DNA of 18,690 nucleotides. Source: Bacteroidota bacterium (GTDB taxonomy: Bacteria > Bacteroidota > Bacteroidia > Bacteroidales > VadinHA17). The position numbers were made by a program, and so were the translations under genes. This document shows, piece by piece, positions 1 through 6,939 of this stretch (position 1 is the stretch's first letter; every line of letters begins with the position of its first letter). The notes under the pieces are model-generated. The model searched no databases. It was not told the origin of the DNA and saw only the letters and a program-made list of their open reading frames with translations. The stretch spans positions 1 to 18,690 of the forward strand of contig JADFUQ010000146.1 in assembly GCA_015222065.1 (NCBI GenBank), written 5' to 3'.

Positions 1-1
1 T

Positions 2-343
2 ATGAAAAAGTGGAAAAAGAAAGAAATAGAATCTAAACCTAAGTTCAAGACTTTAAATGTTGATGGGACCCGTTATAAAACCAATCTGATTTCTAAGTTT
101 GAAAACAGGAAGAAATATACAGTTCCGGATGCTAAAAAAATTATTTCTGTTATTCCGGGAACCATTGTGAAAGTTTTTGTGAAAAAAGGACAAAAAGTAA
201 AAAGAGGTGATAATATAATGATCTTGGAAGCAATGAAAATGCAAAACCGGATTAAGTCTCCACGTCCCGGGGTTATTAAAACCATAAAAGTGAAAGAGGG
301 TGAGAAAATAGCTAGGGGGATTCTAATGATGGAACTAGAATAG
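2..343 (+). CDS. biotin carboxyl carrier protein (biotin/lipoyl-attachment domain)
   Basis: This 113-residue protein ends in a biotinyl domain. The motif EAMKM at residues 76-80 makes K79 the biotinylated lysine. Residues 48-113 form the usual barrel-type repeat, with IPGTIVKVFVKKGQKV before the lysine and SPRPGVIKTIKVKEGEKI after it. Carriers of this kind shuttle carboxyl groups from biotin carboxylase to a carboxyltransferase on acetyl-CoA, propionyl-CoA or an oxoacid. The basic N-terminus and the stretch LNVDGTRYKT at 18-27 resemble short Bacteroidota carriers. The partner carboxylase genes are not in the window and probably lie to the left. The ATG is at base 2, so a longer reading frame entering from outside cannot be excluded. 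The specific substrate cannot be told from this subunit. Confidence 0.85.
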   Translation: MKKWKKKEIESKPKFKTLNVDGTRYKTNLISKFENRKKYTVPDAKKIISVIPGTIVKVFVKKGQKVKRGDNIMILEAMKMQNRIKSPRPGVIKTIKVKEGEKIARGILMMELE

Positions 344-481
344 TGGAATAATGCCTGCCCTGTGAAATGCGACGTAGGAGCTATTTCTACAGGGGAATAA
401 TGGAATAATGCCTGCCCTGTGAAATGCGACGTAGGAGCTATTTCTACAGGGGAATAATGGAATAATGGAATAATGGAATGG
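344..481. repeat. tandem array: two 57-base hairpin units plus TGGAATAA microrepeats
   Basis: Two identical 57-base units occupy 344-400 and 401-457. They are followed by TGGAATAA at 458-465 and 466-473, and by TGGAATGG at 474-481. Each unit also begins with TGGAATAA, so a hairpin module appears embedded in an 8-base microrepeat. Inside each unit, CCCTGT then GAAAT pairs with ATTTC then ACAGGG with one bulged T. The loop contains GTAG. The array fills the gap between the convergent carrier gene and ispE. It could stop transcripts from both sides or be a REP-like element. No run of T follows the stems, so it is not a classical intrinsic terminator. Confidence 0.85.
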
Positions 482-484
482 TTT

Positions 485-1321
485 CTATACCAACTTTTTG
501 TTTAGCTGCTCCTGCCATACCAGGTAATGTCCAAATTGCTCATCTGTTTCTGTTTCTTTGTCGAATAAACCATATACTGCTGAACCACTACCTGTCAAAG
601 AACTGTAAATGGCTCCCATCCTGTATAGTTTTTCCTTTATTCTTTTAATGTTGGGGAATTCTGAAAAAACAGGCTTTTCAAAATCATTAAAAATATTTTC
701 TTTCCATTGACTGACAGGATATCTTATTAGTTTCTGCAAGGATAATCCGTGTTTTGAAGGTGTTATTTGAGAATAAGCTAAACCTGTATCAATATGGATG
801 TCAGGATATACAACCACAAGGTAGAAACGGCTAAGGTCAAGAGATATTTGTTGAATTTTTTCTCCTCGTCCTGAAATAAATGCACTGCTGTTATCCAGAA
901 AAAACGGACAATCACTCCCTAAGCCTGATGCTATAACATGCAGTTTTTTTTCAGTAATCCCAATACTGAAATTTTCGTTTAGAATGCGTAGTAAAAAAGA
1001 TGTATCCGAAGAGCCGCCTCCCAAACCTGATCCGGTTGGAATTATCTTGTGCAAATGAATATCCAGCGGAGGTATTGAATATTTTTTTCTTAATAATTCT
1101 GCAGTGCGAAAAACCAGGTTCTCCTCCAGAGGTGAATCAATCTTAATACCTGTTGTAACCAGTGAAATACCTTTACCGGATTTTTTTTCCTGTTCATAAA
1201 TTTCAAGTATATCGGTTAAACCTATAGGGTATAGAATACTTTCAATATTATGATATCCGTCAGGTCGTTTTCCGGTTACCCGTAATCCTATATTTATTTT
1301 TGCATTAGGGAAACAGATCAT
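485..1321 (-). CDS. ispE: 4-diphosphocytidyl-2-C-methyl-D-erythritol kinase
   Basis: IspE phosphorylates 4-diphosphocytidyl-2-C-methylerythritol with ATP in the non-mevalonate (MEP) pathway to isoprenoid precursors. The 278-residue length is normal. The N-terminal PNAKINIGL carries the conserved lysine K8. DGYHNIESIL at 21-30 is typical of the family. The GHMP-kinase phosphate loop is PTGSGLGGGSSD at 95-106. D137 in GLGSDCPFF matches the catalytic aspartate, and LTGSGSAVYGLF at 242-253 is the C-terminal glycine-rich motif. The start is ATG at 1319-1321. It converges on the biotin carrier gene, and no same-strand neighbour lies within 600 bases upstream, so it is probably transcribed alone. 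Confidence 0.96.
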   Translation of the reverse strand: MICFPNAKINIGLRVTGKRPDGYHNIESILYPIGLTDILEIYEQEKKSGKGISLVTTGIKIDSPLEENLVFRTAELLRKKYSIPPLDIHLHKIIPTGSGLGGGSSDTSFLLRILNENFSIGITEKKLHVIASGLGSDCPFFLDNSSAFISGRGEKIQQISLDLSRFYLVVVYPDIHIDTGLAYSQITPSKHGLSLQKLIRYPVSQWKENIFNDFEKPVFSEFPNIKRIKEKLYRMGAIYSSLTGSGSAVYGLFDKETETDEQFGHYLVWQEQLNKKLV

Positions 1322-1947
1322 TGAACAGGATTAAAAAAAAGAATATGACTTTGCAAAGTAATTAAAAAATGGCAACTATTCAGTGTCTAAAATTTGGAAT
1401 GCCAAAATGGCTAATCTCATTATACTTTGCATTTTTAAGTCGGCAATCTTCAGTCGGCAGTCGGCAATCTGAAGACAGGGCTATTTATACTTTTCAGGAT
1501 TTTGAATCATGTGATTAAGTATTTGAACAAACAGATCTTGAGGATCTTTTTATTTGAGTAGACAAAGAGTAAAGTTCATTTTTAGGAAATTTCTTGCTAA
1601 CGTGATAAATATCCATTGCAAGAGCAACTGTGGACTGCCGACTGATTAATTATAAAAAATGTAATAATTATAATTGTTCTAATAATTTTGACTTTTCTTC
1701 AAGTATCATTAAACCAGATAATGATAAGAATTTTCAACAAATCATATGTTTTTATGAACATTTTATGTTTATAAGAACTACATTTTTTATAATATCAGGA
1801 AGGTTCAATTTAATATCTTTATATTCTGAAAAAAGAGTTGTTTTGGTAGATTCGCAAGGACGAAAGGCATTGTTTATTAAGTGATAACAAAAGTAAGATG
1901 AAGTATATCAACAAACAATTTCATAATACAAAATACATTATTAAATT
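1322..1947. other. 626-base spacer between divergent ispE and dnaB, with inverted and direct repeats
   Basis: No convincing gene is present. GTCGGCA occurs three times, at 1439-1445, 1453-1459 and 1460-1466, and CGGCAATCT occurs at 1441 and 1462. The 12-base CAGTCGGCAGTC at 1451-1462 has an exact inverted partner, GACTGCCGACTG, at 1633-1644. CTTCAG (1449-1454) and CTGAAG (1469-1474) could form a small stem. The region must hold the promoters for ispE and dnaB, but I see only a possible TAnnTTTG box at 1683-1690 without a good upstream partner. Confidence 0.6.
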
Positions 1948-3468
1948 ATGGCGGTAAAAAGCAGTCCCGGAAAGAAAAAATTATCTCCGTTTAATCTTGA
2001 TGTTGGGAAGGTACCACCTCAGGCTATCGACATTGAAGAAGCAGTGCTTGGAGCAATTCTGATGGAAAAAGATGCTGTGATCTCGGTTTTGGATATTCTG
2101 AAACCCGAAAGTTTCTACAAAGATGCTCATCAGAAAATATACAATGCAATTTTGGAATTATCGACAAAAGAGAAACCAATTGATATACTTACTGTAACAG
2201 AAGAACTCAGATCGAATGATAAGCTTGAAAGTGTTGGGGGGCCTTTTTATATCACACAGCTTACAAATCGGGTTGCTTCATCTGCACATATTGAGTATCA
2301 TTCGCGGATTGTTGCACAGAAGTATATTCAGCGTGAACTGATAAGAATTTCTTCCGAGATACAGAACAGAGCATTTGACGATAGTATTGATGTTGATGAT
2401 CTGCTTGATTTTTCTGAAAGGGAGCTATTTAATATAGCTGAGGGAAATATAAAAAGAGAGACTGCTAAAATTAATATCTTGATTAAGAAGGCAATAGAAA
2501 GGATAGAGGAAGCTGCAAAGCATGAGGAAACCCTTGTGGGTGTACCATCAGGATATACAAAACTCGACAGGCTGACATCGGGATGGCAGAAATCGGACCT
2601 TATTATAATTGCTGGCCGTCCATCAATGGGAAAAACAGCTTTTGCTCTGTCAATGGGAAGAACTATTGCCGTTGAACATAACCGTCCAATCGCTTTCTTT
2701 TCACTCGAAATGTCATCTGTTCAATTGGTGAACCGTCTTATTGTCAGTGAAACAGAGTTGCCATCTAACCGGATCAGGAACGGGAATCTTGATGAACATG
2801 AATGGAAACAACTTGATACTAAGATAAAACAGCTTGTTGAAGCACCTATTTATATTGATGATAGTCCTGCAATTTCAATTTTTGAATTGAGAGCAAAATG
2901 CAGAAGACTAAAACTGCAACATGATATACAACTTATTGTTGTGGATTATCTTCAGTTAATGACCGGACCACCTAATACATTAAGTCGCGAACAGGAGGTT
3001 AGTTCTATTTCAAGATCATTGAAAAGCATAGCAAAAGAACTGGATATTCCGATTATTGCCCTGTCGCAGTTGAACCGGTCGGTTGAAATACGTTCTGGTA
3101 GTAAAAGACCACAACTTTCTGACCTTCGTGAGTCTGGTGCCATTGAACAGGATGCTGATATGGTTCTTTTTATTCACCGCCCCGAGAAATATGGTATATT
3201 TGAGGATGATGATGGTAACTCACTGGTGGGACTGGCAGAAATTCTTTTGGCTAAGAATCGTAACGGGCCAATAGGCGATATTATTTTGCGTTTCCGTGAT
3301 GAGTTTGCCAAATTTGTAGAGTTGGATGAAATACCTGTTAGTGAAATGTCATCAAATGATGATTTGAAAACTTATACGGTTGGTTCAAAAATGAATAGCT
3401 ATTCAGGTCAGAAAGGAAAAGGAGGTTCAAATAAAAAACCAGGAGCAGGTAATGAACCACCTTTCTGA
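1948..3468 (+). CDS. dnaB: replicative DNA helicase DnaB
   Basis: DnaB is the hexameric helicase that unwinds DNA ahead of the replication fork. The protein has 506 residues. The N-terminal DnaB domain starts at PPQAIDIEEAVLGAIL (about 23-38). The RecA-like domain follows a linker and begins near VGVPSGYTKLDRLTSGWQ. Walker A is GRPSMGKT at 223-230, and Walker B is IVVDYLQL around 330-337. ALSQLNRSVE and DLRESGAIEQDADMVLFIHRPE are further conserved DnaB motifs. The C-terminal 50 or so residues are low-complexity, rich in G, K, S and N, and end in NEPPF. No intein or insertion interrupts the helicase core. The start ATG is at 1948, and the helicase gene downstream begins 72 bases after its stop. 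Confidence 0.97.
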   Translation: MAVKSSPGKKKLSPFNLDVGKVPPQAIDIEEAVLGAILMEKDAVISVLDILKPESFYKDAHQKIYNAILELSTKEKPIDILTVTEELRSNDKLESVGGPFYITQLTNRVASSAHIEYHSRIVAQKYIQRELIRISSEIQNRAFDDSIDVDDLLDFSERELFNIAEGNIKRETAKINILIKKAIERIEEAAKHEETLVGVPSGYTKLDRLTSGWQKSDLIIIAGRPSMGKTAFALSMGRTIAVEHNRPIAFFSLEMSSVQLVNRLIVSETELPSNRIRNGNLDEHEWKQLDTKIKQLVEAPIYIDDSPAISIFELRAKCRRLKLQHDIQLIVVDYLQLMTGPPNTLSREQEVSSISRSLKSIAKELDIPIIALSQLNRSVEIRSGSKRPQLSDLRESGAIEQDADMVLFIHRPEKYGIFEDDDGNSLVGLAEILLAKNRNGPIGDIILRFRDEFAKFVELDEIPVSEMSSNDDLKTYTVGSKMNSYSGQKGKGGSNKKPGAGNEPPF

Positions 3469-3540
3469 TACTAAACGTGGTTAGGAAAGAAAAAATGATA
3501 TTAACAACTGAAATATAGAGGAATAGTAAATAGCTGCATT

Positions 3541-4662
3541 TTGAAATTTGGAGATTTTAAATTTAGTAAGGGTATTTATGAAGGTCTGGAGGCAATGGGT
3601 TTTGATAATCCAACACCTATCCAGGAAAAAGCAATACCTCCAATTCTCAGGAAGCAGGATTTAATAGGTTGTGCTCAAACCGGGACCGGTAAAACAGCGG
3701 CTTATATCCTTCCTCTTCTTGAGCATATTTCCAACGAAACTTCAGGAAAAGGACAAATACATACACTTGTCCTGGCTCCGACACGTGAACTGGCTATGCA
3801 GATAGACCAGCACTTTGAAGGGTTTTCGTACTTTGTACCGGTTAGCAGTATCCCTGTCTATGGAGGTGGGGATGGCTTAACCTGGAATCAACAAAAAACA
3901 GCTTTGGTTGAAGGAGCAGATGTTATCGTTGCTACACCGGGTAGGTTACTGGCACATATTCAATTAAAATATGTTGATTTTAGTTCACTGCGTTGCCTGA
4001 TACTTGATGAAGCTGACAGAATGTTGGATATGGGGTTTTATGATGATATTATGAAAATAATATCCGGCTTGCCTGTATCAAGGCAAACGTTAATGTTCTC
4101 GGCAACTATGCCTCCTGAGATCCGGCGTATGGCAAAAAAAATTATGAATGATCCTGTTCAAATTGACTTGGGTATTGCAAAACCGGCCGAAGGGATAGTA
4201 CAGGGTGTCTACTTGCTTAATGAGGAGCAGAAATTGCCTTTGGTAAAACAACTTCTTCATGGGAAAAAGCTGAAAAGCATCCTGGTTTTCAGTTCAACCA
4301 AAAAGAAGGTAAGAACTCTTGAAAAAGAGATGCAAAAGTTGGGTTTCAAAGTCATGGCTATACATTCAGATCTGATCCAAAAAGAAAGGGAAGATGCCTT
4401 ACTGAAGTTCAGGAACAAGAGAATCCAAATGTTGGTGGCAACAGATATTATCTCCCGGGGAATAGATATTACAGATATTGACCTGGTTATTAATTTTGAT
4501 ATTCCTAATGATCCTGAAGATTATGTACACAGAGTTGGAAGAACTGCAAGAGCTGAATCAACAGGAGTAGCCCTGACTTTTGTTAATCGAAAAGAAGGAA
4601 GAATCTTAGACAGGATCGAGTCTCTTATTGGATATAAGATACATAAGATGAGAGTTCAATAA
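3541..4662 (+). CDS. DEAD-box ATP-dependent RNA helicase, RhlE-like
   Basis: The gene encodes an RNA helicase likely to act in ribosome assembly or RNA turnover. All core motifs are present in order: Q motif FDNPTPIQ (Q28), motif I AQTGTGKT at 45-52, PTRELAMQ near 80, DEAD at 156-159, SAT at 187-189, ATDIISRGIDI, and motif VI HRVGRTAR at 330-337. The 373-residue protein has almost no C-terminal extension beyond the two RecA domains, so target specificity may come from partner proteins. The most likely start is TTG at 3541. The family usually begins just before a KF-[GDE]-[DE]-F stretch, and no in-frame ATG lies nearby upstream. ATT at 3538 is an alternative. AGAGGA at 3517-3522 is a weak, distant ribosome-binding candidate. 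Confidence 0.93.
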   Translation: MKFGDFKFSKGIYEGLEAMGFDNPTPIQEKAIPPILRKQDLIGCAQTGTGKTAAYILPLLEHISNETSGKGQIHTLVLAPTRELAMQIDQHFEGFSYFVPVSSIPVYGGGDGLTWNQQKTALVEGADVIVATPGRLLAHIQLKYVDFSSLRCLILDEADRMLDMGFYDDIMKIISGLPVSRQTLMFSATMPPEIRRMAKKIMNDPVQIDLGIAKPAEGIVQGVYLLNEEQKLPLVKQLLHGKKLKSILVFSSTKKKVRTLEKEMQKLGFKVMAIHSDLIQKEREDALLKFRNKRIQMLVATDIISRGIDITDIDLVINFDIPNDPEDYVHRVGRTARAESTGVALTFVNRKEGRILDRIESLIGYKIHKMRVQ

Positions 4663-4699
4663 TTTAATATTTTGAACCAGTAACCAGTAACCAGCTTTG

Positions 4700-4733
4700 T
4701 CCACCGTATCCGCCAGTTGGAGGAGAAGGTGGA
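4700..4733. repeat. imperfect stem-loop between the helicase and the SnoaL-like gene
   Basis: TCCACC at 4700-4705 pairs with GGTGGA at 4728-4733, and inner TCCGCC roughly opposes GGAGGA. It is preceded by a CCAGTAACCAGTAACCAG direct repeat at 4678-4694. No T run follows on the plus strand, so it is more likely a small intergenic repeat than an intrinsic terminator. It might still protect the 3' end of the helicase mRNA. Confidence 0.4.
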
Positions 4734-4766
4734 TAACAAGTTTGAAATTTTTAAACAAAATATGAT

Positions 4767-5252
4767 ATGACTAAAAAAAGCAGATACTTATTATTGACTC
4801 TTTCATTTCTTGTTTTTTCAAGTTTGTCTACCGCCCAGACTGATCAATTAAATCATTTAATCGACAAATGGCACAAAGCTGCAGCAGATGCTGACGCTGT
4901 AACTTTCTTTGGTTTAATGTCGGATGATTGCATATATATTGGTACTGATGCTTCTGAACGATGGGTTAAGAGAGAATTCTATCAGTTTGCGAAGCCATAT
5001 TTTGATAAAGGAGAAGCATGGGAATTTGATCCGATAGAAAGAAATATGTACTTCTCGGAAAACGGCAAATTTGCATGGTTTGAGGAATTACTGGATACCT
5101 GGATGGGAGTATGCAGGGGATCGGGTGTTCTGAAGAAAGCATCTGAAGGATGGAAAATATGCCACTATCATCTTTCTATTACTGTACCAAATGAGAAGAT
5201 AGACGAATACCTTGAACTCATTGAAGTCGAAAAACAGGAAAGACCTAAATAA
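4767..5252 (+). CDS. secreted SnoaL-like (NTF2-fold) protein of unknown role
   Basis: The 161-residue protein has a basic start MTKKSR, a hydrophobic stretch at about 7-20, and a likely signal-peptide cleavage after STAQ near residue 24. The mature part fits the SnoaL-like/DUF4440 fold. DQLNHLIDKWHKAAADADAVTFFGLMSDDCIYIGTDASERW is the usual first helix pair plus strand, and GKFAWFEELLDTWMGVCRGSGVLKKASEGWKICHYHLSITVPN is the closing sheet. Proteins of this group occur singly in many Bacteroidota exports; some bind small molecules, but I cannot assign a substrate. The stop overlaps by one base the expected start of the rmuC remnant, which suggests former co-transcription. Assignment to the fold is fairly sure; function is unknown. 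Confidence 0.75.
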   Translation: MTKKSRYLLLTLSFLVFSSLSTAQTDQLNHLIDKWHKAAADADAVTFFGLMSDDCIYIGTDASERWVKREFYQFAKPYFDKGEAWEFDPIERNMYFSENGKFAWFEELLDTWMGVCRGSGVLKKASEGWKICHYHLSITVPNEKIDEYLELIEVEKQERPK

Positions 5253-5602
5253 TAGAAATTGTATTTTTATTAATCGGTTTGTTTCTCGGTGCAGGTATTA
5301 TCTGGTTACTGCTGCGTTTCAAATATGAAGCAAAAAGAGCATCATCAGACGAAAAACTTAGATACCTGGAAAAGGAATTGGAAACAAATCGAACTGATAT
5401 TGAACAGAAAGAGAAACAAATAATTGATTTAAACCGGAGCCTTTCAGGTAAAGAAGCTGACCTTAAAAATATCAGGGAACGTTTACTGGAACAAAAAAGT
5501 GAATTGGAGAAAATACAGGATAAGTTCAGGTTGGAATTTAAGAATCTTTGGCCGGGGAATAATACTTCAGTCTTTGTATCTTCTAATTTTCTATACTTTT
5601 AA
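5252..5602 (+). pseudogene. rmuC: rmuC remnant: N-terminal fragment with lost start codon
   Basis: Read from 5252, the frame gives a membrane anchor (IEIVFLLIGLFLGAGIIWLLLRF) and then a charged coiled coil (about 25-95) ending DKFRLEFKNL. This is the usual beginning of RmuC, a membrane-anchored coiled-coil protein with a nuclease-like C-terminal domain that limits DNA rearrangement. RmuC is normally well over 300 residues, but here the similarity stops near base 5550 and a stop follows at 5600-5602. The whole nuclease-like domain is missing and no continuation appears in the other frames. At the expected start there is ATA (5252-5254) instead of ATG, overlapping the upstream stop as TAATA. 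TTG at 5279 could still start a 107-residue product. The RmuC call rests on the N-terminal pattern alone. Confidence 0.6.
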
Positions 5603-5613
5603 TAATCAAAAAA

Positions 5614-5832
5614 TTAATATTTGATGAAATATCCTTTAAGCGGATCAAAATGCTGCAGACCGGTATTAATTTCTGTTTTTGAAAAAGCAGATTGAGCTTC
5701 ATCAAAGGTTTTTGAGTCTGATTGATTAGCAAATATCAGGTTCGCAAAACAGGTAATACTTATCAGAAAAAATATCAGCAACATTCCTAATGGCTTCGGA
5801 AAACTATTCTTTTCAATTATTTGTGCTTTCAT
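5614..5832 (-). CDS. small exported or membrane protein, unknown
   Basis: The gene encodes 72 residues. A hydrophobic segment at about 15-36 (LGMLLIFFLISITCFANLIFA) follows a short N-terminus with two lysines, as in a signal peptide or single membrane anchor. The remaining 35 or so residues are polar and contain no motif I recognise. The start ATG is at 5830-5832. It converges on the rmuC remnant with an 11-base gap. TTGGCA (5881-5886) and TGCCAA (5896-5901), separated by 9 bases, form an inverted repeat about 50 bases upstream that could be an operator. It could be a real short gene or a chance frame; the export-like N-terminus favours a real one. Confidence 0.45.
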   Translation of the reverse strand: MKAQIIEKNSFPKPLGMLLIFFLISITCFANLIFANQSDSKTFDEAQSAFSKTEINTGLQHFDPLKGYFIKY

Positions 5833-6267
5833 GATTCAATCTCCTATCTTTCGTTTATATCAGGTCAAATTTTTCAAATATTGGCACATATTTTATGCCA
5901 AAAGTTATATATTGCAGTATATCAATAAGATATAGGAAAAATTTGAAATCTTAAAATTTGTTAAAATTGACCGTTTTCGTAACATTAGTGTTCGTAAGCG
6001 AACAAAGCGCATATTGCTTTAGAAAAAAATTGGGTCAGGATTAAATAGTGACTGTCCAAAAAGTTAAAAAAAACTTGAATCAAAACACCAAAAAACAAAA
6101 AACAAAAGACAAATAAATTCCAAGTACCAATTATCAAATGACCGAAACAGCTTTGAATATTGTGATTTAGGTAATTGATTATTATTTGATATTTGATGAT
6201 TGTTTTTTGTGATTTTTAATATTTATTTAAACTTTTGGACTTTATAAACGGGCTCTAATTAGGTGGA
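5833..6267. other. 435-base AT-rich spacer without a gene
   Basis: No coding frame is convincing. The spacer holds the inverted repeat at 5881-5901, a hairpin TGTTCG-TAAG-CGAACA at 5989-6004 with a nearby TTCGTAA direct repeat (5976-5982 and 5991-5997), and the fold-back element at 6054-6240. No TAnnTTTG box for the small leftward gene was clear. Confidence 0.6.
6054..6240. repeat. 187-base fold-back (MITE-like) element
   Basis: GTCCAAAAAGTT at 6054-6065 is matched in reverse by AACTTTTGGAC at 6230-6240, with one A of length difference. Similarity extends inward as A/T-rich sequence. Further in, CACCAAAAAACAAAAAACA resembles the reverse complement of TGTTTTTTGTG (6201-6211), and ACCAATTATCAAAT resembles the reverse complement of the ATTTGATatttGATGATTG region. 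No reading frame lies inside and no clear target-site duplication flanks it. It may be a small non-autonomous element or an intergenic palindromic repeat. Confidence 0.45.
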
Positions 6268-6939
6268 TTATTTTTTCCCTTCAATAACTATAACAATTTC
6301 ACCTTTGATTGTTTTGTTGATGTAATAATCATACAATTCTGAAAGGGTTCCACGAACAGTTTCTTCATGAATTTTAGTTAGCTCTCTCGAAACAGAGGCT
6401 TTTCTTACCGATCCGAAGTTTTCAATAAGTTGCCCGAGGGTTTTTATCAGACGAAAAGGTGATTCATATAGAACAATGGTTCTTTCTTCATCGGCAAGAA
6501 CTTTTAATTTCTTACCGCGTCCCTTCTTTTGCGGAAGAAAACCTTCGAAACAGAATCTGTCTGATGGTAAACCCGAATTAACCAGAGCGGGTATAAATGC
6601 AGTTGGACCGGGTAGGGTTTCAATGGGGATACCCTTGCTAATGCATTCTCTGACAAGGAGGAACCCGGGATCAGAAATTGAAGGTGTTCCTGCATCCGTA
6701 ACAAGGGCAAAAGTCTCACCCTTTTCAATCCTTTTTGAAATTTGCTTAATAGTTTTGTGTTCGTTGAATTTATGATGCGCCTCAAGCTTCTTTTGAATGT
6801 TATAATGTTTAAGGAGAACAACGGTTTTCCTGGTATCTTCAGCAAGTATAATATCTGCCTTTTTAAGTATTTCAATGGCCCGGAGAGTTATATCTTCAAG
6901 ATTGCCGATAGGAGTAGGAACAAGATATAGTTTATTCAT
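6268..6939 (-). CDS. rsmI: 16S rRNA (cytidine(1402)-2'-O)-methyltransferase RsmI
   Basis: RsmI methylates the 2'-OH of C1402 in the decoding centre of the 30S subunit, using S-adenosylmethionine. From the chosen start the protein has 223 residues. It shows LVPTPIGNLEDITLRA at 6-21, AEDTRKT at 33-39, VTDAGTPSISDPG at 80-92, LPGPTAFIPALVNSGLP at 109-125, then FEGFLP, YESPFRL and SVSRELTKIHEE, all tetrapyrrole-methylase-type motifs of RsmI. I chose ATG at 6937-6939 because the family begins MxKLYLVPTPIGN. The same frame is open 28 codons further upstream, but that part has no family similarity. The start overlaps the end of the upstream coiled-coil gene by 8 bases, so the two are probably translationally coupled. 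The length is near the short end for the family. Confidence 0.95.
   Translation of the reverse strand: MNKLYLVPTPIGNLEDITLRAIEILKKADIILAEDTRKTVVLLKHYNIQKKLEAHHKFNEHKTIKQISKRIEKGETFALVTDAGTPSISDPGFLLVRECISKGIPIETLPGPTAFIPALVNSGLPSDRFCFEGFLPQKKGRGKKLKVLADEERTIVLYESPFRLIKTLGQLIENFGSVRKASVSRELTKIHEETVRGTLSELYDYYINKTIKGEIVIVIEGKK

Noticed and set aside
344..457. CRISPR array
   Set aside because: The two units are directly adjacent with no variable spacers, and no cas genes are near.
1630..1884. 84-residue open frame starting at GTG in the ispE-dnaB spacer
   Set aside because: The composition is dominated by N, F, I and K as expected of AT-rich non-coding DNA. It begins inside an inverted repeat and shows no motif.
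5550..5602. Continuation of rmuC in another frame after a simple frameshift
   Set aside because: Reading the minus-one frame gives a few loosely similar residues (GIILQ) but no further RmuC motifs, so deletion is more likely than a single indel.
5881..5901. TGGCAC…TGCC resembling a sigma-54 promoter
   Set aside because: The GG and GC elements are two bases too far apart, and no gene follows on the plus strand. It is better read as a small inverted repeat.
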